Source of the DNA: Mytilinidion resinicola
Lineage: Eukaryota > Ascomycota > Dothideomycetes > Mytilinidiales > Mytilinidiaceae
Assembly: GCF_010093595.1 (NCBI RefSeq)
Contig: NW_022985444.1
Location: 1,487,539 to 1,551,538 of the forward strand
Reading direction: 5' to 3'
Length of the DNA stretch: 64,000 nt
Position numbers and translations under genes: made by a program
Shown here: in pieces, positions 1-10,275 of the stretch
How positions within the stretch are numbered: the first letter of the stretch is position 1
How the letters are laid out: the number at the start of each line of letters is the position of its first letter
The notes under the pieces: model-generated
Told to the model about the DNA's origin: nothing
Database searches by the model: none
Seen by the model: only the letters and a program-made list of their open reading frames with translations

Positions 1-485
1 TTGTCGACGCATGGTGGTTGGAAGTTGACGCGTCGCGTTTTCGTGATGAAGTGGACGGCTCGCTTGGGTGGACGGCTCGCTTGTGGAATACGTTATTAAA
101 GTTTTAAGTTAAATATAAGGTTCCTATCTATATAAAGGAGTGTGCTTAAATATAAAAGGTAACTCCTAAGAAACCTATAGGCTTGTTGGCTCGTCCACAA
201 TCCTGTAAGCTATGCTCGTCCGCTCGTCCTCGATCCTACGAGCCAGCTCGTCGTGCTCGCCACGAGCTGCTCGATCCATCACGTGACCTCTCATCCCGTG
301 ATGTCCTTATTCTTAGATTGTTCCCATCCACCAGCAGTCCGTGGGGGAATCCAGGATCCCCATACGTCCGACCCTCGATCCTCGAGGTCCTGTGACTTGT
401 TCCTGTGTTATCAGTCTTATCTGTTCGCTTGTCTCTGTGAGTGCCGCTGCGCTCGGGTGGTTCGTGTTACGGGTTGTAACACCCG
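1..485. repeat. possible LTR-retrotransposon remnant at window edge
   Basis: No coding capacity is seen. A 16-17 bp direct repeat (gtggacggctcgcttg) lies at about 50-85. A TATA-like stretch (tatataaagg) follows near 130, and the block ends in a short inverted repeat TGTTAC/GTAACA near 464-481. A TATA motif with a terminal TG..CA inverted repeat is what a fungal LTR shows, but the other end would lie outside the window, so neither a target duplication nor a paired LTR can be checked. Low confidence. Confidence 0.25.
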
Positions 486-653
486 AGTACCGCAAAAAAT
501 AATGCGTTTAAGCTTTATAATTGGGTAAAGCTGCCTACTATATACCTACTGCCTTGGTACTTTGTGCAACCTTAACCACGCTCTTCACAAAAAGCCCATA
601 AAAAGGAGAGGTTCCACCTTTATTGAGAGGCGAAAAGTCACAAAAAAAGAAGT

Positions 654-744
654 TCTCCGCTCGCGGAATCGAACCGCGGACCTTCAGGTATGATGTGATG
701 TTCAATTACAGCCCGACGTGATAAACCAACTACACCAAGCGGAG
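654..744 (-). tRNA. tRNA-Tyr (GUA) with 16-nt intron
   Basis: On the minus strand a full cloverleaf can be drawn. The acceptor stem CTCCGCT pairs perfectly with AGCGGAG. The D arm is GTG...CAC. The anticodon stem TCGGG pairs with CCTGA (one G:U), and the T arm is CGCGG-TTCGATT-CCGCG. The anticodon loop reads CTGTAA then A, giving anticodon GUA (Tyr), with a 16-nt insert directly after position 37, the canonical tRNA intron site; tRNA-Tyr genes in fungi normally carry an intron. The mature length is 75 nt including the discriminator. It lies about 585 bp upstream of the inositol phosphatase start, in the opposite orientation. Confidence 0.95.
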
Positions 745-1328
745 GTACTTGATGAATGACGGCCCAAAATAAAACGTAAATATATCAAGGATACGTAGAT
801 GGCTACGGCACTATCGCTGCAACATGAGATATTCACGTGGAGAAGCAGTTCTGACACACCATTGTCCGTATCTCGTAACCTCCGGCCAAATTCGAGAGTA
901 ATCCCGCTCACGTGCGAGGAAATTTAACCTCCCCAATAAATCAGGCGATACGTAGCATTCAATTGGTCGGAGGGTCGCTTTTCCAAGCAGCAAGTACCAA
1001 AGTATCTACCCGAGTTTCCCTCGTGCGGGCAGCACCTTCTAAAGCTTGGCCTCATAAGGGTATTGAATCGAGAATAATTCTTGTCGAAGCAACTCAATTC
1101 TGCAGTCATACAAGGCTCTTCTCAGGACTGTTCGAGGCCCAGGTGGGCTATCAGAACTACGAGCCGCTTGCCGACGTCAACATCGTCATTTGCTGCATCA
1201 GCGACGCCCCCCGCCATACATAAGACCCCTACGCTTTCCGACGTGGGCCAGGCAATGCTACCATGACCGCCGTGGTGTCTTCCAGGACATGTTTTTGTTG
1301 CTAACATCCCATTAATTCAGCCGCCACC
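745..1328. other. intergenic; 5' region of inositol phosphatase gene
   Basis: No convincing ORF or RNA. It holds the divergent 5' flanks of the tRNA and of the 5-phosphatase gene, ending in a strong Kozak context (gccgccaccATGG). Confidence 0.6.
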
Positions 1329-4300
1329 ATGGCCTCCGCCTCGACCCACGGCAGCACCTCGTCCGTCGACGCCCTCGACTCCCGCATCCCGGGCGCTTTC
1401 CCTGCCTCCAGCGTGTCCTCCCACCAGAGCCTCTACCAGGCTGTGTTTGCCAGGCGTTCCGAATACACCCGCCTCCGTAGGATTCGCGTCAAGGTCGGGT
1501 CCTGGAATGTCGCTGCTCTCAAGGGCACCGAGAAGGACGTGGCCGGGTGGTTCGTCGAGGGCAAAGGCGTGGAAGAAGCCATGGCCGGCCTCGACATTCA
1601 AGGCCAGCAGGCTGCTGGAGCCGACCAGCGAGAGAGCGTTGGAGACCAAGAAGCGCGAAGCACGCACAAGGCCACAACCATACCTGAAAATGACGCCGGA
1701 AGCCTCCCCGGTGGCGAGGAAGTTGGTATATACGCCCTTGGCCTGCAAGAAGTTGTGGATGTGGGGTCTGCAACCGAAGCGTTCAAGCCGTATACAGATC
1801 CCGCGGTCGCACAAAAGTTCAAAAGTGCCATGCTGGACGCCTTGCCTCCTGGATACCAACTGGTAGCGGAGCAGCAGCTGATCGGCCTCTTGTTGCTCAT
1901 CTTTGTATCCCCGAGCATTACCCCTGAAGTGAAGTTTGTCAGTACAACAAGTGTAGGAACGGGACTCATGGGTTACATGGGGAACAAAGGCGCCGTCACT
2001 ACTCGATTGGTGGTAGGCGAAACTACGCGTCTGGTCTTTATCAATTCACATCTGGCCGCTGGGGCAGACAAAGCAGCCCTGGAACGAAGGAATTGGGATG
2101 TTAGTCAAATCATCAGTCGAACAAAATTCGAACCAATAGTCGATCACATGGGCCTCACCCAGTCCAACGGAGATGGAGTGGGCGACGAAGATTTTGCGTT
2201 TTGGTTTGGAGACCTTAACTACAGGCTGGAGGGAATACCCGGCGACGACGTTCGTCGCCTTTTGACAGTACACACCCAACATCTCGACGCCGTGAAATCA
2301 GAACCGCTTCAAACGTCTGCCACGGAACAGGTACTAGGAGTGACTCAAAACTCTACTAGCAGCAAGATGGACGAAGAAGTTCCAGCCAACCTACCTGCTC
2401 ATATGGATCCTGCGTCTCTGCATACGACAATATCGTCGCTACTACCGCATGATGAGCTCCACCAGCAGCAGAGACTGAGAAAAGCATTTGAAGATGGTTG
2501 GCGCGAGGGTCCAATTGAATTCCTGCCGACCTACAAATACGATGTTGGTAGAGTAGGGCTATTTGATTCGAGTGAAAAGAATCGTTGTCCAAGCTGGTGC
2601 GATCGTATTCTCTATCGTTCTCGAACAGCCAGACTCGCTTATGAGATGAAAGTGCAAGAGGAGGAGGTTGCGAGGAAGAAGGATGAAGAAATGAAGGCCA
2701 GGGGCTTAGAAGAAGCTGGTGCAGATGAAGATCTTCTGTTTGATTACGACCCGGCCACAGACGGTGATGATTATGACGAGTTCGCCGATTCAGAACCAGA
2801 AGTCGTAGTTACGAAAGAGAGCTTTGAAGATGATATAACTCTCGAATACTACACAGCTCACCAACGAGTACTGTCGTCCGACCACAAACCTCTTAGCGCA
2901 GTTTTTGCCCTTAAGTACGACGCCGTCGTGCCGGAGCTGAGAGCCCGTGTTCATCAAGAAGTTGTCAGGGATCTCGACCGCGCTGAGAATGAAGGTAGGC
3001 CAACTGTTATGGTCGTGGTGGATCAGCACTCAGGGTATGAAACAACGGAACCATCCGATACAGATTCCTTGGACCATGAGGGCATCTATTTTGGAGACGT
3101 ACGATACGCCACGTCGAAGCGTCGCAGCATCACAATCGCGAACACAGGAAGAGTGCCAGCTGTTGTCTCCTTTGTTGATCGCCCAGCCGAGCCAGGACGA
3201 CCTACGGGACCAATGCCACCCTGGTTATTGGTTCGATTTGACAGAGATCCGGACAAGAACCCTACGGCTCCAAGTGAGCACGACCAGTATACGATTGAGC
3301 CCGCGGAGGTCTGCAACGTTGAACTAAAACTCAAAGTCGAGCTCATAGAACTCGTTCGCGAGCTTAATGAAGGCGTAGCAACGCTCGACGACGTTCTTGT
3401 GTTACGAGTCGAAAACGGGCGTGACCATTTTCTTCCTGTTCGAGGCCGCTGGCTCTCGTCCTCCTTTGGACGCTCAATCGACAAGCTTATCCGAATCCCC
3501 GAGGGAGGCATCCGAAAACTGCAACGCCAGAAACCGTCCGCGACTGATCAAGCGGTAAAGTGGTCGGCGCCGCGGGAGTTATTTCGACTGACGGAAAGCA
3601 TAGAAGACCTAGTCGAAAGAACTCTCGCTGAGTGGGACATGACCAGCTCCGAGGGCGACAAACCTCCATGGCAAAACAACGCTGGCTGGCCATTTGCCGA
3701 AGAGTCTTGGGGGGCAACCACAAGTGCCTCTAGAGTATCTCTGCGAGCAAACGTTTACGAGGCCCTCGACTGCGACCAACCCTTCGACACGGCGTTTACA
3801 GCGGATGTTCTGCCGATGGAGAGGCTTGAAGTACTCGCGCAAACCCTTCTCGTGTTTCTATGGGGCCTGCAGGATGGTATCATTACAGAGGAGTTGTGGG
3901 TACAATTGGAGAGCAGCATCGCTGCTCGTGAGAAGGCAAAGCAACAACTCGCCTTGGATGACGAGCGAATGTGGTGTCTTGAGATCTTGTCGTCAGCCCC
4001 GACTCATAACGTCTCATTCGTCCTCTTAACTTCCATGCTGTCGCGTGTCGCTAGTGAGATCGTCAACTCAACTTCGTCCTCAGCCAGACCAATGTCGGCA
4101 CCCCGATCGAGCGTAGAGCTCCCTGCATCCCCAAGAGTCACTGTGAGAAGAAAGACCCTGAGCCAGATTCCAGAGGTGGCAAGACGGCAATTGATCAACA
4201 GAAACTACGCTGTGATCTTTTCAGGTGTTATGATTAGGGCCCCTCAGTTTGGCAAGGGCAAGGAGAAAGAGAAGAGGACGCGAGAAGAGCGTATGACTAA

Positions 4301-4343
4301 TTTCATTGAGATGTTCTTAAGGGAAAGCGAAGAGGGGCGATAG
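1329..4343 (+). CDS. type II inositol polyphosphate 5-phosphatase (OCRL/INPP5B-like)
   Basis: A 1004-aa uninterrupted ORF with a Kozak-perfect start. The family removes the 5-phosphate from PtdIns(4,5)P2 and related lipids at membranes. The catalytic domain spans about residues 55-530. Visible motifs are SWNVAALKG (~57), LGLQEVVDV (~137), MGNKGAV, FINSHLAAG, WFGDLNYRLEG (~291), NRCPSWCDRILYRS (418-431) and SSDHKPLSAVF (~515), which include the metal and phosphate-binding signatures of 5-phosphatases. An ASH-like beta region follows (~590-740), then a helical region (~780-1000) in the position of the OCRL RhoGAP-like domain; no arginine finger could be recognised. The catalytic domain carries an acidic insertion (~470-495). 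The absence of introns is unusual for this window. Confidence 0.9.
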   Translation: MASASTHGSTSSVDALDSRIPGAFPASSVSSHQSLYQAVFARRSEYTRLRRIRVKVGSWNVAALKGTEKDVAGWFVEGKGVEEAMAGLDIQGQQAAGADQRESVGDQEARSTHKATTIPENDAGSLPGGEEVGIYALGLQEVVDVGSATEAFKPYTDPAVAQKFKSAMLDALPPGYQLVAEQQLIGLLLLIFVSPSITPEVKFVSTTSVGTGLMGYMGNKGAVTTRLVVGETTRLVFINSHLAAGADKAALERRNWDVSQIISRTKFEPIVDHMGLTQSNGDGVGDEDFAFWFGDLNYRLEGIPGDDVRRLLTVHTQHLDAVKSEPLQTSATEQVLGVTQNSTSSKMDEEVPANLPAHMDPASLHTTISSLLPHDELHQQQRLRKAFEDGWREGPIEFLPTYKYDVGRVGLFDSSEKNRCPSWCDRILYRSRTARLAYEMKVQEEEVARKKDEEMKARGLEEAGADEDLLFDYDPATDGDDYDEFADSEPEVVVTKESFEDDITLEYYTAHQRVLSSDHKPLSAVFALKYDAVVPELRARVHQEVVRDLDRAENEGRPTVMVVVDQHSGYETTEPSDTDSLDHEGIYFGDVRYATSKRRSITIANTGRVPAVVSFVDRPAEPGRPTGPMPPWLLVRFDRDPDKNPTAPSEHDQYTIEPAEVCNVELKLKVELIELVRELNEGVATLDDVLVLRVENGRDHFLPVRGRWLSSSFGRSIDKLIRIPEGGIRKLQRQKPSATDQAVKWSAPRELFRLTESIEDLVERTLAEWDMTSSEGDKPPWQNNAGWPFAEESWGATTSASRVSLRANVYEALDCDQPFDTAFTADVLPMERLEVLAQTLLVFLWGLQDGIITEELWVQLESSIAAREKAKQQLALDDERMWCLEILSSAPTHNVSFVLLTSMLSRVASEIVNSTSSSARPMSAPRSSVELPASPRVTVRRKTLSQIPEVARRQLINRNYAVIFSGVMIRAPQFGKGKEKEKRTREERMTNFIEMFLRESEEGR

Positions 4344-4592
4344 AATAGCGTGAGGCTTTTAGCTTAGACGTCTAGGTTACTTATAGAGATACCCATTAAC
4401 GATTACACATTCGGAGCTCTATAAGAATGAGGTTTTCCCGCGTGGATAGCACGTGTTCGTCTATAGCGGGGTGAAGGAAAGGGGCGAGCGGGGCAGGTCT
4501 CGAAAGATCTGCTCAGCCCTATGAAGCATGGAATACCCCACCAACACCATAAATTTTCGCTAGGCACAACACACTCACACATTCACGCCAGC

Positions 4593-5997
4593 ATGCAATC
4601 AGGCAAGATCCGAATGCTCTTGGTCGGCAACGGTGGCCGCGAGCACGCCATTGCCTGGAAATTGGCCCAATCCGCGCTTGTCGAGCACATCTACGTTGTC
4701 CCGGGGAACGGAGGCACCGCAGGACTCAGCAAAGTCACGAACGTAGATGGAATCGGCCAGGAAGACTTCGCCGCCCTGACCAAGTTCGCCGCGGAGAACA
4801 GCATTGGCTTGTTGGTGCCGGGGCCTGAGGCACCGCTCGTGGCGGGCATCGCGGATTACTTCAAGCAACACGCGCCTGGGGTGAAGTGCTTTGGACCGTC
4901 GCTGGGTGCGGCGCGCATGGAGGGGTCGAAGACGTTTTCGAAGGACTTCATGCAGCGGCATAACATTCCTACGGCTGCTTATCGGAATTTCAGTGATTAT
5001 GAGGAGGCGAGGAAGTACTTGGATGAGGTATCTCACGACGTGGTGATCAAAGCGAGCGGGTTGGCAGCGGGCAAAGGCGTTATTATCCCCGCGACGAAAG
5101 AGGAGGCACAGAAGGCACTCACAGAGATCATGCAGGACAAGGAGTTCGGTGCTGCGGGGGACGAGGTTGTGATTGAGGAGTTCTTGGAGGGAGACGAGCT
5201 GAGCATTTTGAGCTTCAGTGATGGCAGCACTATCAGGAGTCTCCCGCCAGCACAAGATCATAAGAGGATATTCGATGGGGATCAAGGCCCTAACACTGGT
5301 GGGATGGGCACGTATGCTCCGACGAGGATTGCGCCGCAGAGTGTCATTGACGAAGTTCACGAAACGATCCTACAGCCAACTATCGATGGAATGAAGAAAG
5401 AAGGTGAGTCCTTCGCCAGATATTTGCTCCATGGCTTGGCTGATTACTGTTGAAGGTATTCCTTTCGTCGGCGTGCTATTTACGGGCTTGATGATGACAA
5501 AGTCCGGAGCGAAAACTCTCGAGTACAACGTTCGGTTCGGCGATCCTGAGACGCAGAGTCTTTTATCCTTGATGAAGACCGACCTGGCCAGCATTATGCT
5601 TGCGTGCGCAGATGGTAACCTAAGCACTAAGGAACTTGAAGTGTGGCCCAGGTCTGCTGTTACGGTCGTTGTAGCAGCAGGAGGGTATCCGGGATCGTAT
5701 GTCAAAGGGACTCTGATGAAGTTGGATCCTGCGCCTGAAGGTAAGTATCCCAGTCCGTTTCAACTCAGAAGAATACTAATCCTAACCCTAGATGTCGTTC
5801 TATTTCACGCGGGAACTACACTCGTCGATGGCTCACTGAAGACATCTGGCGGCCGAGTTATTGCATCAACTGCTATTGCAGAGACGTTAGAAGAAGCGAT
5901 CAGCAAGGCTTACTCCGGAGTCAAGTTGATTCATTTCGAAGGAATGCAATACCGGAAAGATATTGCCGGACGTGCTTTGAAGAAGACCACATCATAG
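4593..5997 (+). CDS. phosphoribosylamine-glycine ligase (GAR synthetase), stand-alone
   Basis: Three exons: 4593-5403, 5456-5740 and 5792-5997 (introns of 52 and 51 nt with GTGAGT and GTAAGT donors); 432 aa. The enzyme joins phosphoribosylamine and glycine with ATP in step 2 of purine synthesis. Motifs: VGNGGREHAIAWKL at the N-terminus, VVIKASGLAAGKGV and EEFLEGDELSILSFSDG in the ATP-grasp core, PNTGGMGTYAP, and EYNVRFGDPETQ (metal/ATP site). I chose the ATG at 4593 (MQSGKIRMLLVG) over an upstream in-frame ATG at 4521 because homologues start here. Fungal GAR synthetase is normally fused to AIR synthetase (Ade5,7-type, ~790 aa). This ORF stops just after the GARS domain (MQYRKDIAGRALKK), and no AIRS sequence follows in any frame. 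Confidence 0.88.
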
Positions 5998-6161
5998 GAG
6001 AGCTGTTGCTACCATGGTAACTGCGTCATAAACGGCGTTGAGGTTTAAAAAACTCTCCTGAGGTTCAAATATTCTTACTTCGTCGTACTTAATCTAAAAA
6101 GGGGTCAAAAGGGTAGGCTTCACATTTAATGAGTGAGAACTGCTTTCAAAGTGTGTATTCA

Positions 6162-6880
6162 TCATAGTTTTGTACTCTTCTTCAACGCATGCTCCCTATC
6201 CCATTCGTCCTACGGGAATCAATGTCAGTTTGATCTGGGAAATAGACGGCAATGGAACGTATGCACTTACATCCCATGGTATTCGTGCATTGCGATGCTC
6301 GGGCTTGACCGGTGAGTTGACTTTGTGGTGTTCCACAGTAGCATATATTACTTTACCATCGAGAGAGGTCATCTTTCCTTGAATCATGGCCATTTGTCTT
6401 CCTACTTGGAGCACTTTGCTCTCAAGTCTAACGGTCGTCCCAATCTGCTAGTGTTGGTACGAGTTGCAAAGACGCATATGGTTGTAGGGGCTCACTGGAA
6501 CCGCTTTAAGGTAACTTAAATTCAAAGTGCGTGTGACGCCCCCCATGAACCTGTCAGAGTTAGTGCGAAATGTACAGACTATGCTTGATCGTGATCTCAC
6601 TCCCAATAGCCCGGTCGTGCCAGTGGGCAGAGTGCAGATGTCGTGGCCATGTCGAATATCACTCCTGCTGCTCCGCCGTGCATGACATCTAACCAAGCTT
6701 CAGCGCTAAGCCCTGTGACGTAGCGTCAAGCCTACCATTAAGATTAGAATAGGGCTCCGTGATCTCCAGCTCGAAGGCGACAAAGCCGGCCCCGTTAGCG
6801 TCCACGAGCTTCATATTGCGCATGACTTCGTAATCGTGGAGGGCAGAGGCGTGATGTTGTGAGAAGGCTTGCTCTGCCAT
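6162..6880 (-). CDS. 4HBT-fold acyl-CoA thioesterase-like protein
   Basis: Five exons: 6880-6736, 6688-6601, 6550-6496, 6447-6271 and 6209-6162 (introns 47, 50, 48 and 61 nt); 170 aa. Joined exons stay in frame throughout. The hotdog-fold signature is clear: DVMHGGAAGVIFDMATTSAL (residues ~49-68), then the strand run MGGVTRTLNLSYLKAVP, VGRQMAMIQGKM, and YATVEHHK. The HGG plus the following helix acidic residue (D62) is the usual catalytic arrangement in small fungal PaaI/THEM-type thioesterases. The physiological substrate is unknown; a fatty acyl-CoA is likely by family. The C-terminus is short and charged (EHALKKSTKL). It is convergent with the GAR synthetase gene. Confidence 0.85.
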
Positions 6881-7604
6881 AGAGAAATCGGTATTCTGCA
6901 GGAGTCGTCCCAATTAGGGGGGGGCCAATACAGAGGCAGCCAATTGCATGATTACGAACAGCATGGTGGGCTGGCCGAGCATCTGCGATGACACGGTAGC
7001 TGCTTGCTTTTAGTCTGGTGTGCAGTGAAAAGGAGTGACCGGAGGGGGTGCCATCCGAGAAGCCACCATACCGATCGAAGAGGGCCTGGACGGCCGCCAT
7101 TGCTTTTCGACGGTCCTCTCGCGCTTCGGCCGCCATGACGGGAGCTTGGGAGCTGGCTCTCGCAACACTGCCCTGGATACGGCGGAGATGGTAGGGGTAA
7201 CAACAGGAGCTGACAGCAGAAGGGCTGTATGTGTATAGCGGAATCTGTGAGTGGCAGTGGAAACAATCGACCGATTTGCCTCGGCCCTGCACGCGCGGGC
7301 AGCTCTGTGATCCAGGGTTCGAAGTTTCGCGTGTGGCGCCGGCCGGCGATCTCTACGGGGCAAATCGTCTCGCAACAGGGCACCGCGTTTCGGATCGGAT
7401 GCGTGGCATATTCACCACCCTCAGCCCGCCTCAACCCTAGTGTGCAATGGCCTGTCATGGCTGCGCTGATTCTCCTATAAGACCTTCCTTTGGAACCCAG
7501 ATGCTTGTGTTTATGCTCGCCTAGACGACACTACTCTGCCTGTACAACTACGACGCGTTCCCATAGAGCTATTCACCACCACATACTGATACCCAACCAC
7601 CGCA
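6881..7604. other. divergent intergenic region
   Basis: Upstream of both the thioesterase (minus) and the MFS gene (plus). Overlapping minus-strand ORFs of 120-168 codons here use non-ATG starts and show no domain or splice coherence, so I treat them as chance. Confidence 0.5.
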
Positions 7605-9096
7605 ATGTCTCACGCGACTCCAGTCGCCGGCGACCTGCGCAAGAAAGTGCTACGTGTCCTATTCATATCTCTCCTTCTCGATCTAGTAGGCTCCCGTGCA
7701 ATCAATTGAGTCGAGTAGCCCGCGCTGACCTGCCAGATATCTTTCACCTTCATCCTGCCCCTCTACCCGAAGCTCCTCGAATTCTACCGCGACCACGAAG
7801 CCGCCAAAGCGAGCTCCAACACCGTCCTCGGCCAGGTCCTTCACGGTCTGAACGCATATAAGAACTCCTTTGCGCGTCCCATCAATGACCGCTACGACAT
7901 TGTCCTCCTAGGCGGCGCCCTCGGCTCCCTGTTCTCCTTCCTCCAGGCAATTGCTTCCCCCATAATTGGAAGACTATCAGACAAGTATGGCCGCCGGACG
8001 GCCCTACTCTGGTCCATGGCGGGCAACATTCTGTCAGTCGCGCTCTGGGTGGCCGCGACCGACTTCCGGACCTTCCTAGCCAGCCGCGTCGTTGGAGGCC
8101 TGAGCGAGGGCAACGTTCAACTCGCCCTGGCAATCGCGACAGACATCAGCGACGACACGCAGCGCGGTGCTACAATGGCGCTCGTAGGAGTCTGCTTCAG
8201 CATTGCCTTCACCTTCGGCCCGGCACTAGGGGCAGCCCTTTCAACAATCACAACTGTGGCCGCGAACCCTTTCGCAACCGCTGCGGGCTTCTCGCTGTTC
8301 CTGATCGTCACCGAGACCATCTACCTCTACTTCTACCTTCCGGAGACCCTTCCAGTGGCGCCGGCAAAATGCTCGGAAAAGTCGGGGTCCGAGGTGAAAT
8401 CAGCAGCGCCCCGTGCGAGGACTAATTCGCATACCCTGCTCAACTTTACCCACTTTACCTTCATCCTCTTCTTCTCAGGGATGGAATTTTCGCTGCCGTT
8501 TATGACGTACGATCTGTTCTCATACCGAAGTGCGCAGTCCGGGAAGCTTTTAGGATTTATTGGTCTTGTTGCTTCGCTGCTTCAGGGCAGTGTGACGAGA
8601 CGATTGCACCCACTTAAAGTCGTCCAGTTGGGTGTAGTGAGCTGTGCGGCAGGGTTCTTCATTCTGGGAAGAGTCACAACAGAGAAGGGTCTATATGCTG
8701 CTGCGGCATTGCTCGCGGTCACTTCGGCGACTGTCGTAACGGGATTGAACAGCTTAAGTAGCTTTGAGGCTGCTGCTGGGGAAAGGGGGAACAAATTGGG
8801 GAATCATCGCAGTTTTGGTATGATACTCCCTCCATGAATAGAAGACCCGATGCTAATATTGTCTCGCAGGCCAAATTGGTCGATCTTTAGGACCTTTGAT
8901 CTTCTGTACACTGTATTGGTGGGCAGGAAGAGAAGTTGCTTACGCCGTTGGCGGCGCTGGTATGGTGGCTGTATGTGGACTCGTTTTTGGAGGATTAAAG
9001 ACGCCTCCGGGAACAGAAATGAAGCGGATGCCTCAAACGACAGACATTGGGAAAAAGATCAACGGGGTGAAGATGAATGGGAAAAAATCAAAGTAG
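7605..9096 (+). CDS. major facilitator superfamily transporter (MFSD10/TetA-like)
   Basis: Three exons: 7605-7685, 7737-8817 and 8870-9096 (introns 51 and 52 nt); about 462 aa. A polytopic membrane protein with 10-12 hydrophobic segments. After the first TM comes a loop, then ASPIIGRLSDKYGRR, the MFS loop 2-3 signature (G-x-x-x-D-x-x-G-R-R), and later VGGLSEGNVQLALAIATDIS. A hydrophilic central loop (KCSEKSGSEVKSAAPRAR) separates the two halves. The C-terminus is basic and ends NGKKSK. It is probably a proton-coupled drug or metabolite exporter; the substrate cannot be read from sequence. Start chosen because exon 1 (27 codons ending in a hydrophobic run) splices in frame into ISFTFILPLYPK. 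Confidence 0.87.
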
Positions 9097-9333
9097 CAAC
9101 CAAGTAGATATAGTACGCCGGAATTGAATAATGCGTTTCGCTCTGTATCTGTCTTGACCCGATCCAACTGTTCTGGATGCTCACCACAACATGTACATGT
9201 TCAACCAATTCCTTGGAAATGTTTTGTATATTCTGAATACGTACAAAGGCTTCCCAGCCAAACCCAAACCCGAACGCCGCCCATGATCCAATATTATACA
9301 GAATATTACAAAATATCCCTCCATTCCCTCCTA

Positions 9334-9875
9334 TCACGACCTCCGCTTCCCAAACTTCTTCGACTCTATCACACCTCATTAGCACCACCCAACCTAATCC
9401 AAAGAACAGCCAAAAACTCACCTCCAGCCGTCCTCTTCTTCTTCGGCGGGCTCTTGCCCTTCAATTTCGCCCTACAACACCCGAATTAGCCTCCATCCAT
9501 ATTCCAAAAACAGCTCAATTATGCTCCATCTCTTTCCAATATACAGCCCCCGATCTAAACCACGAGAGTACACATACACCTTCAACTTCTCAATCCAATC
9601 ATCCTCCTTCTCATCCACAACATCGTACTCCGGATACAGCTTCCGCAGATCCTGCGTCGTCCCAATGCGCGGCGGGTAATAGGATGCCACGGCTGGTCCG
9701 CGGAGGCGTTGCGAGAGGATTTTGGTGCCTAAGCGTAGGCGGTCGGGGTTGAAAGTTGTGTTGAAGATGCGGCATTGGACCTTGGGAAGAGGTTAGAGAG
9801 GGGAGAGGGATTGGGGATAAGGGGGCGGGAGCGTACGCGTAGTAGGTCGATGATCCGGGAGCGCGGGACGGCCAT
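9334..9875 (-). CDS. RSM27: mitochondrial small-subunit ribosomal protein mS33 (Rsm27)
   Basis: Four exons: 9875-9837, 9780-9578, 9471-9422 and 9365-9334 (introns 56, 106 and 56 nt); 107 aa. Protein begins MAVPRSRIIDLLRVQCRIFN, continues with NPDRLRLGTKILSQRLRGP and YYPPRIGTT, and ends in a basic tail (GKSPPKKKRTAG...SKKFGKRRS), the layout and size of fungal mS33. It is a component of the mitoribosomal 28S/37S head. The second donor (GTATGT, used after a split Val codon) and the small last exon were chosen because they recover the conserved basic tail; a naive ORF reading would run into the intron instead. Confidence 0.88.
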
Positions 9876-10275
9876 GATGGTGGTGGGAGGTGGATCCGGA
9901 GGGACGAGATCGTGAACTTTCTCGAGGTTGAAGTTCGGCTTGGCGGGCTAGGGATTTTAGGGAAATATGGAGGTTTGGCTTCGCTGGCCGGGCAAAATTA
10001 CACCCCAGGTCAAAACTGTTTGGAACTTGAAGGGTTATCGGATGATTATCTCCTTGTCAAGATACACTCTCTTATCACGCTACAATCACTAGCTCAAGAT
10101 ACTCTAGGTCAACATAGGTCGTTATTAAGAAGAGTATTCTATGAGGAGAAAAGTCTACACAGAACCAACAAACCCCAATCTTGAACTCGAACACACAAAT
10201 GCCTACCACCGTCGTAGATAATTCACGCGTTTTCTTCTACTCTCTTTGAGCTAACCGGGAGACAAGATCTGGTGC
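9876..10275. other. short intergenic region
   Basis: 5' flank of mS33 and 3' flank of the CorA gene. A 90-codon plus-strand ORF (9912-10184) has no recognisable features. Confidence 0.5.

Noticed and set aside
4599..5360. 253-codon minus-strand ORF antisense to GAR synthetase
   Set aside because: Lies wholly inside the conserved GARS exon; Arg/Leu-rich with no domain.
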